Position numbers and translations under genes: made by a program
The notes under the pieces: model-generated
What the model saw: only the letters and a program-made list of their open reading frames with translations
The model's database searches: none
What the model was told of the DNA's origin: nothing
Shown: positions 58,733-64,000 of the stretch, piece by piece
Layout: the number at the start of each line of letters is the position of its first letter
How positions within the stretch are numbered: position 1 is the stretch's first letter
Origin: Mesorhizobium_B sp964242945
GTDB taxonomy: Bacteria; Pseudomonadota; Alphaproteobacteria; Rhizobiales; Rhizobiaceae
Assembly: GCA_964242945.1 (NCBI GenBank)
Contig: CAXTCF010000001.1
Location: forward strand, 16,916-80,915
Length of the DNA stretch: 64,000 nt
Direction of reading: 5' to 3'

Positions 58733-59752
58733 TTGAACGCATCGAAAGCCATGATCCTCGGCGCCGCCGGCAAGGCGCTGACGCCAGACGAGGCTTCGTT
58801 CTATCGCGACGAGCGGCCCTGGGGCTTCATCCTGTTTGCCCGCAACATCGGCGAGCCCGCGCAGATCCGCGATCTCGTCGCCGCGATGCGCGACTGCGTG
58901 GGGCGTGGCGACGCGCCCGTGTTCATCGACCAGGAGGGCGGCAAGGTGCAGCGCCTGCGCCCGCCGCTCGCCCCCAACTATCCCAGCGCCTCTGCGCTCG
59001 GCGCCATTTTCCGCGGCGATAACGACGCCGGCCTGCGCGCGGCATGGCTGCTGGCGCGGCTTCACGCCTTCGATCTCGCCCGCCTTGGGGTCACCGCCGA
59101 CTGCCTGCCGGTGCTGGACGTGCCGGTGGAAGGCGCCAACGACGTGATCGGCTCGCGCGCCTACGGCAAGGATCCCGCCAGCGTCACGGCGCTCGGCCGG
59201 GCAACGGCCGAAGGGCTGATGTCGGGCGGCGTGCTGCCTGTCATGAAGCACATGCCCGGCCACGGCCGCGCCAGCGCCGACACGCACCTAGCCTTGCCCA
59301 CGGTGGATGCTTCTCGCGAAGAGCTCTCCGCTCACGACTTCGCCCCCTTCCGCGCCCTGGCCGATCTGCCGATGGCCATGACCGCGCACGTGATCTATGC
59401 CGCAATCGATCCCTCGCGCCCCGCAACGACCTCTTCGAAGATCGTTTCGGAAGTGATCCGCGGCGAGATCGGCTTCGACGGCCTGCTGATCAGCGACGAC
59501 ACGTCCATGAAGGCGCTCAGCGGAACGTTCCCCGAAAAAGCTGCCGCGATCCTGGATGCCGGCTGCGACATCGTCCTGCACTGCAACGGCGTCATGGAGG
59601 AGATGGCCGGCATCGCCTCGCGCACGCAGCCGCTCGCCGGGCAGTCGCTGGAGCGGGCGGAGCGGGCCCTACAGTATCTGCAAGGCCGTGACGGCCTGAG
59701 CGAGCTGGAAGCGCGCGCCGAGTTCGCCACGCATTTCGCAGACGTGGCTTGA
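58733..59752 (+). CDS. nagZ: beta-N-acetylhexosaminidase
   Basis: NagZ removes GlcNAc from anhydro-muropeptides in peptidoglycan recycling (family GH3). A TTG at 58733 preceded by GGAGGG is the best start (LNASKAMILGAAGKALT), giving 339 residues. Catalytic features are PVFIDQEGGKVQRLR, PVMKHMPGHGRASADTH (with the D-H dyad) and LLISDDTSMKAL with the nucleophile Asp. The start of the next gene overlaps its stop (TTGA). It follows the SPOR gene in the same direction after 100 bases. Confidence 0.93.
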   Translation: MNASKAMILGAAGKALTPDEASFYRDERPWGFILFARNIGEPAQIRDLVAAMRDCVGRGDAPVFIDQEGGKVQRLRPPLAPNYPSASALGAIFRGDNDAGLRAAWLLARLHAFDLARLGVTADCLPVLDVPVEGANDVIGSRAYGKDPASVTALGRATAEGLMSGGVLPVMKHMPGHGRASADTHLALPTVDASREELSAHDFAPFRALADLPMAMTAHVIYAAIDPSRPATTSSKIVSEVIRGEIGFDGLLISDDTSMKALSGTFPEKAAAILDAGCDIVLHCNGVMEEMAGIASRTQPLAGQSLERAERALQYLQGRDGLSELEARAEFATHFADVA

Positions 59753-60879
59753 AAGAAAAGCTCGCAACCCGGCCGCGGACGACGGACGCAGCCCCTCCGG
59801 CCCGCACCACGGCGGGCGTGAGCTTCGCGGCGAAGCTCACCTTCGAGGATATCCGCCATCAGTTCACTTCCCGCGCGGTGACCCTGCGCGGCGTATCGCT
59901 GGAAGCCGAGCCGGGCGAGGTGCTCTGCCTGCTCGGCCCCTCCGGCTCCGGCAAGACGACGCTGCTGCGGATCGCCGCCGGTATGGAGCCGCAGACGGGC
60001 GGGCGCATCCTGCTCAACGATCGGGAGATCGCAGGGCCTTCCGTCTTCTTAGCCCCGGAAAAGCGCTCGATCGGCTTCGTGTTCCAGGATTTCGCGCTCT
60101 TTCCGCACCTTACGGTGCTGGAGAACGTCCGCTTCGGCCTGACTGCACTGTCGCGGGAAGAGGGGCGGCGCGAAGCGCGCATCGCGCTTGGGCGGGTCGG
60201 GTTGGACCGCTATGCCGACTCCTATCCCCATGTGCTCTCCGGCGGCGAACAGCAGCGCGTCGCGCTTGCCCGCGCTTTAGCGCCCCGGCCGTCGGTGATC
60301 CTCATGGACGAGCCGTTCTCCGGCCTAGACTCCCGCCTGAAGGACAGCGTGCGCACCGAAACGCTCGGCATCCTCCGGGAAAGCCGCGCCACCGCGATCG
60401 TGGTCACGCACGACGCGGAGGAGGCGATGCGCATGGGCGACCGCATCGCACTCCTCAGAGACGGGCAGCTGGTGCAGGCCGGACGCGCCGAGGAACTCTA
60501 CCTGCGGCCCGCAAACCTGTTCGTTGCCGGCTTCTTCTCAGAGATCAACACATTCCGCACCCGCATCGCCGGTGGAAAGGCGGAAACGCCGGTCGGCAGC
60601 TTCGCCGCTCCTGGGCTGGCGGAGGGCGCAGCGGCCACGGTGGTCGTCCGGCTTTCCGGCTTCGAGGTCAGCCCAAGTGCGGGCGCGTGCCAGGCGCGCA
60701 TCCGTTCGCGCCGCTATCTCGGCGTCGTGGAACTCGTGGAGTTCGCGGTGCCCGGCACTGATGTGCCTGTGCGCGCCAGGGTGCGATGCGGCGCATTGCC
60801 GCCGGAAGCACGGGATATCTGGATCAGCCCGCGGGAAACTGACGTACTTGTGTTTGAAACCCCGGCCGAAAACGAATAG
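59749..60879 (+). CDS. ABC transporter ATP-binding protein (FbpC/CysA-like, orphan)
   Basis: This is a 376-residue ATPase. The motifs are complete: Walker A GPSGSGKTTLLRI, Q-loop FVFQDFALFPHLTVLENV, signature LSGGEQQRVALARAL, Walker B ILMDEPFSGLD and H-loop VTHDAEEA. The C-terminal ~110 residues form a TOBE-like regulatory domain, as in FbpC, PotA and CysA. No permease or binding protein is nearby. The start codon is TTG overlapping the nagZ stop. In rhizobia I expect scpA and scpB at this position, so the gene may have replaced them. The substrate is unknown. Confidence 0.88.
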   Translation: MKEKLATRPRTTDAAPPARTTAGVSFAAKLTFEDIRHQFTSRAVTLRGVSLEAEPGEVLCLLGPSGSGKTTLLRIAAGMEPQTGGRILLNDREIAGPSVFLAPEKRSIGFVFQDFALFPHLTVLENVRFGLTALSREEGRREARIALGRVGLDRYADSYPHVLSGGEQQRVALARALAPRPSVILMDEPFSGLDSRLKDSVRTETLGILRESRATAIVVTHDAEEAMRMGDRIALLRDGQLVQAGRAEELYLRPANLFVAGFFSEINTFRTRIAGGKAETPVGSFAAPGLAEGAAATVVVRLSGFEVSPSAGACQARIRSRRYLGVVELVEFAVPGTDVPVRARVRCGALPPEARDIWISPRETDVLVFETPAENE

Positions 60880-60914
60880 ATCAGCCGCGACGGTTTTTTC
60901 AGGAGAACAGCCTT

Positions 60915-61130
60915 ATGGGCTCCTTTTCGATCTGGCATTGGCTCATCGTCCTGGTGGTCGTGCTTCTGCTTTTCGGGCGTGGCAAGATCCCGGAGCTGAT
61001 GGGCGACATGGCGAAAGGCATCAAAAGCTTCAAGAAGGGCATGGCCGACGACGAGGCGGTTGTCGATAACCGCCGCACGGTCGATCATCGCACGGACGAG
61101 CCGGTCATCCGTCCCAAGGATCAGGTCTGA
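60915..61130 (+). CDS. tatA: Sec-independent protein translocase subunit TatA
   Basis: TatA forms the size-adjustable pore for folded proteins carrying twin-arginine signals. The 71-residue protein has the typical N-terminal helix (SIWHWLIVLVVVLLLFGRGK, with the FGRGK-L/I-P-E-L hinge) and an amphipathic helix (GDMAKGIKSFKKGMADDE), then a charged tail. An AGGAGAAC ribosome site precedes the ATG. It heads the tatABC operon, with 36 bases after the ABC gene. Confidence 0.96.
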   Translation: MGSFSIWHWLIVLVVVLLLFGRGKIPELMGDMAKGIKSFKKGMADDEAVVDNRRTVDHRTDEPVIRPKDQV

Positions 61131-61179
61131 GGCGATAGGCTCGCCGCTCCGGCCCATTTGAACGCATAGGCTTAAAACC

Positions 61180-61662
61180 ATGTTCGAGGTCGGCTGGACC
61201 GAGATGCTGGTGATCGCGGTCGTCATGATCGTGGTCGTCGGGCCCAAGGATCTGCCGCAGATGCTGCGCCAGTTCGGCCGCACCACGACGAAGCTGCGGG
61301 CCATGGCGGGCGACTTCCGCAAGCAGTTCGACGAGGCCTTGAAGGAGGCCGAACTGGACGACGTCAAGAAGTCGGTCGATACGCTGCGCGGCCTCAATCC
61401 GACGACCGAAATCCGCAAGCAGCTCAACCCGTTCCAGCAGGCCGCCCAGGATGTGCGCGCCGGCATCGAAACGGCGATGAAGCCGAAGCCGCAGCCGCCC
61501 ATCTCCGCCGAGCCGGCCGCCTCGACCCCGCAGCCTGCCGAGCCCCTGAAGGTCGGGCCGGTCGCCGAGTCCGCGACCATTCAGACGCCTGAGCCCGCGC
61601 CGATAGCGGCTCCGCCGCCCGCGGATGAGGCTGCCAAGGCGGCAGTGGAGGCTCGGCCTTGA
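61180..61662 (+). CDS. tatB: Sec-independent protein translocase subunit TatB
   Basis: TatB is the receptor partner of TatC for twin-arginine signal peptides. The 160-residue protein starts MFEVGWTEMLVIAVVMIVVV followed by the GPKDLPQMLRQFGR hinge, an amphipathic helix region and a Pro/Ala-rich disordered tail. The length is normal. Its stop overlaps the tatC start (TTGA). Confidence 0.95.
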   Translation: MFEVGWTEMLVIAVVMIVVVGPKDLPQMLRQFGRTTTKLRAMAGDFRKQFDEALKEAELDDVKKSVDTLRGLNPTTEIRKQLNPFQQAAQDVRAGIETAMKPKPQPPISAEPAASTPQPAEPLKVGPVAESATIQTPEPAPIAAPPPADEAAKAAVEARP

Positions 61663-62504
61663 GCACAGCAGAACCGGACGAAGTCGAGAAGTCGTCGGCG
61701 CCGCTGATCGACCACCTGATCGAACTCCGGCGGCGGCTGATCTGGTCGATCGGCGGCTTTTTCATTGCCTTTCTCGTCTGCTTCTTCTTCGCCAAGCAGT
61801 TGTTCAACCTGCTGGTCATCCCGTTCAAGTGGGCGGTGCACTGGGCCGGCATGGGCGACAAGGTGGAGTTGATCTACACCGCGCCCCAGGAATTCTTCTT
61901 CACGCAGGTCAAGGTCGCCGCGTTCGGCGGGATGGTGGTGGCGTTCCCGCTGATCGCCACGCAGATCTACAAGTTCGTGGCCCCCGGCCTCTACAAGAAC
62001 GAGCGCCGCGCCTTTTTGCCGTTCCTGGTGGCGTCGCCGATCCTGTTCCTGATGGGCGCGGCGCTGGTCTATTTCTTCTTCACGCCGATGGTGATGTGGT
62101 TCTTCCTGTCCATGCAGCAGGGCGGTCCCGGCTCGGACGTGAACATTTCGCTCCTGCCGCGCGTTTCCGAATATCTCAGCCTCATCATGACGCTGGTGTT
62201 CTCCTTCGGCTTGGTTTTCCAGCTTCCGGTCGTCACGTCGCTGATGGCGCGCGTGGACCTTCTTACGTCGGCGGGCCTGCGCTCCAAGCGGAAGTATGCG
62301 ATCGTCTTCGCCTTCATCGCCGCCGCTATTCTCACGCCCCCCGACCCGATGAGCCAGATCGGCTTGGCCCTGCCGACGCTGCTGCTCTACGAGGTTTCCA
62401 TCATCTCGGCCCGGATGATCGAGAAGAAGCGCGACGCCGAGCGGGCGAAGCGCGAGGCGGCGGAAAGCCAGCCGGCGTCCGGCGAAGTCGCTCCTTCCGT
62501 CTGA
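61659..62504 (+). CDS. tatC: Sec-independent protein translocase subunit TatC
   Basis: TatC recognises the twin-arginine motif of exported precursors. The 281-residue protein has six helices. The conserved start SSAPLIDHLIELRRRLIWS and the segment YTAPQEFFFTQVKVAAFGG (with the signal-binding Glu of the family) are present, as is FIAAAILTPPDPMSQIGLALP. The start is a TTG overlapping the tatB stop; no ATG lies nearby in frame. The cytoplasmic tail is charged. serS begins 127 bases later. Confidence 0.96.
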   Translation: MSTAEPDEVEKSSAPLIDHLIELRRRLIWSIGGFFIAFLVCFFFAKQLFNLLVIPFKWAVHWAGMGDKVELIYTAPQEFFFTQVKVAAFGGMVVAFPLIATQIYKFVAPGLYKNERRAFLPFLVASPILFLMGAALVYFFFTPMVMWFFLSMQQGGPGSDVNISLLPRVSEYLSLIMTLVFSFGLVFQLPVVTSLMARVDLLTSAGLRSKRKYAIVFAFIAAAILTPPDPMSQIGLALPTLLLYEVSIISARMIEKKRDAERAKREAAESQPASGEVAPSV

Positions 62505-62631
62505 CCGGAACCTCCGACTAGCAAGCGAACTTGCGCTGCGGCGGCTGCCGGTTTAACCGGCACCTCGCGCGCCGAGCGGATTTTCGTGCGCGAAGCGCAG
62601 GGCAGGCTGCGCAGGGATATGCAGGCCGACC

Positions 62632-64000
62632 ATGCTCGACATCAGATGGATTCGCGAGAACAGCAAGGCCTTTGTCGAGGCCATGCAGTCCCGCGGGCAG
62701 GGGGTTGAGGCGGCCCAAGCCATCCTCGATAACCTGCTTGCCCACGACGACGCCCGGCGCGCGCACCTGACGGAACTCCAGGAAAAGCAGGAACGGCGCA
62801 ACGCCGCCTCCAAGGAGATCGGCAACGCTGTTCGCAAAGGCGACATGGCGACGGCCGCGCGCCTGAAGGCTGAAGTGACCGACATCAAAAGCTTTATTCA
62901 GAACGGTGAAGCGCGCGAGCGCGAACTGGACGCAGCCCTGCGCGATGCGCTTGCGGTCGTGCCGAACTTGCCTTTGCCCGATGTGCCGGTCGGCCGCGAC
63001 GAGCGCGACAACGTGGAGGTTCGAGCAGTCGGCGAGAAGCCGCGCATGGATTTTAGGCCGAAAGAGCACTGGGAACTCGGCGAAGCATTTGGACTGATGG
63101 ACTTCGAGCGTGCGGTAAAGCTTTCTGGCGCACGGTTCACAGTGCTGAAGGGGCAGTTGGCACGGCTAGAGCGGGCACTTGGTCAATTCATGCTTGACCT
63201 GCACACGACGGAGCACGGCTATACGGAGGTGCAGCCGCCATTATTGGTGCGGAATGAAGCTATGTTTGGCACGGGGCAGCTTCCCAAATTTGAAGAGGAC
63301 TTGTTCTTTACTGATGCCCGCAGGCCTGGATGGGAGTTGGAGGCGGAAAGATGGATCAATCAAGGAACCCAGAATATAGTTTCACTCTCTGCTGAGAGCT
63401 ATTCACGTGACCAGGTTAGGAACTTTTTAGATCAATCTGTCAGAACCGCGGCTTCCGTTTTCGGTCTTTTTAATGCTGATTCGGTGCTAAAGTTGGAAGG
63501 AATTAGTACCTCCCATTCGGGAGGAATGAGATTGGTTGATAAACGACTAGGCCTCATCCCTACTGCGGAGGTCTCTCTCACCAACCTCGTGCGCGAGGAG
63601 ATCACCCCGTTCGCCGATCTCCCGCTACGCTTCACCGCGCTTACTCCCTGCTTCCGCTCCGAGGCTGGCTCTGCTGGCCGCGACACGCGCGGCATGCTGC
63701 GGCAGCATCAGTTCAATAAGGTCGAGCTTGTCTCGATCACCGACGTTGAATCGTCGCTGGACGAGCACGAGCGCATGACGGCTTGTGCGGAGGAGGTGCT
63801 GAAGCGCCTCGGCCTGCCGTTCCGCACCGTGGTGCTCTGCACCGGCGACATGGGTTTTGGCGCACGGAAGACCTACGACATCGAGGTCTGGCTGCCCGGC
63901 CAGGACGCCTATCGCGAGATTTCCTCCTGCTCGGTCTGCGGCGATTTCCAGGCGCGGCGCATGGATGCGCGCTACCGGCCGGAAGGGGAAAAGGGCACGC
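62632..64000 (+). CDS. serS: seryl-tRNA synthetase with in-frame insertion (3' end outside window)
   Basis: SerRS charges tRNA-Ser. The first 456 residues are visible. The N-terminal coiled-coil arm (about 25-105) and the class II core are standard: QLPKFEEDLFF at about 218, IPTAEVSLTN after 309, motif 2 CFRSEAGSAGRDTRG and CTGDMGFGARKTYDIEVWLP. Between residues 228 and 305 lies extra sequence of about 72 residues that normal rhizobial SerRS lacks; a short loop stands there instead. The insert is in frame and stop-free, with 110/240 G+C over 63301-63540 against 39/60 just after. Small deviations nearby are EVSLTN (usually EVPLTN) and HQFNKVELV (usually HQFYKVELV). The gene runs past the window. 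Confidence 0.95.
   Translation, partial: MLDIRWIRENSKAFVEAMQSRGQGVEAAQAILDNLLAHDDARRAHLTELQEKQERRNAASKEIGNAVRKGDMATAARLKAEVTDIKSFIQNGEARERELDAALRDALAVVPNLPLPDVPVGRDERDNVEVRAVGEKPRMDFRPKEHWELGEAFGLMDFERAVKLSGARFTVLKGQLARLERALGQFMLDLHTTEHGYTEVQPPLLVRNEAMFGTGQLPKFEEDLFFTDARRPGWELEAERWINQGTQNIVSLSAESYSRDQVRNFLDQSVRTAASVFGLFNADSVLKLEGISTSHSGGMRLVDKRLGLIPTAEVSLTNLVREEITPFADLPLRFTALTPCFRSEAGSAGRDTRGMLRQHQFNKVELVSITDVESSLDEHERMTACAEEVLKRLGLPFRTVVLCTGDMGFGARKTYDIEVWLPGQDAYREISSCSVCGDFQARRMDARYRPEGEKGT

Noticed and set aside
63313..63546. Possibility that the serS insertion is an intein
   Set aside because: It is too short (about 72-78 residues), has no N-terminal Cys/Ser with splicing blocks and no His-Asn at the end.

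Overview
The window looks like a chromosomal segment of a high-GC alphaproteobacterium of the order Hyphomicrobiales (Rhizobiales), in the Mesorhizobium/Phyllobacteriaceae neighbourhood. The reasons are the gene order (nuoM-nuoN-birA-rnj-mce-DUF1467-proS-lolC-lolD; dnaB/radA/cvpA/purF; SPOR-nagZ-tatABC-serS), a short alphaproteobacterial-type ProRS, an ExoR-type periplasmic regulator, DUF6894 and DUF3072 proteins, alphaproteobacterial LexA boxes (GAAC-N7-GAAC) and rhizobial-type composite palindromes. The lineage is inferred from protein content; no rRNA gene is present.

Layout. 0-9.6 kb: end of the complex I operon, biotin ligase, RNase J, methylmalonyl-CoA epimerase, a DUF1467 protein, ProRS and the LolCD lipoprotein exporter. 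9.6-11.1 kb: a LexA box followed by a 28-residue membrane micro-ORF, lipB, a composite repeat and tRNA-Leu(GAG). 11.15-17.5 kb: an accessory, probably decayed integrated element directly 3' of tRNA-Leu. It holds a tyrosine integrase, a PAS-GGDEF-EAL protein, two DUF6894 proteins, a SpoIIAA-like protein, and fragments of a Crp-like HTH and a Dam-type methyltransferase. 17.6-29.2 kb: mgtE, a MerR regulator, an acyltransferase-like membrane protein, an MFS exporter, a GNAT/ATP-grasp pair, an HD hydrolase, ygfZ, a dihydroorotase-family amidohydrolase and small conserved proteins. 29.5-34.6 kb: a tightly overlapping run cysS-GFA-GFA-pip-cimA. 34.7-49.6 kb: rarD, a LOG protein, a large LysM protein, an Atm1-type exporter, psd-pssA, an SDR, then purF, cvpA, radA and dnaB on the minus strand. 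50-64 kb: exoR, xth, an A-type Fe-S carrier, dgt, argS, a SPOR protein, nagZ, an orphan ABC ATPase, tatABC and the first part of serS, which runs off the window.

Most genes serve core functions: respiration, translation, envelope lipids and lipoproteins, purine synthesis, DNA repair and Tat export. Three points stand out. First, the truncated serS reads in frame through a low-GC insertion of about 72 codons in a catalytic-domain loop, and cysS and argS have lower-GC patches in their 3' parts. Second, a LexA box sits just upstream of a 28-residue membrane peptide ORF, an arrangement like the SOS division inhibitor SidA of Caulobacter. Third, a decayed element lies at tRNA-Leu. Synteny remarks (alr not between dnaB and radA; scpAB not between nagZ and tatA) rest on recalled rhizobial gene order and need a database check.
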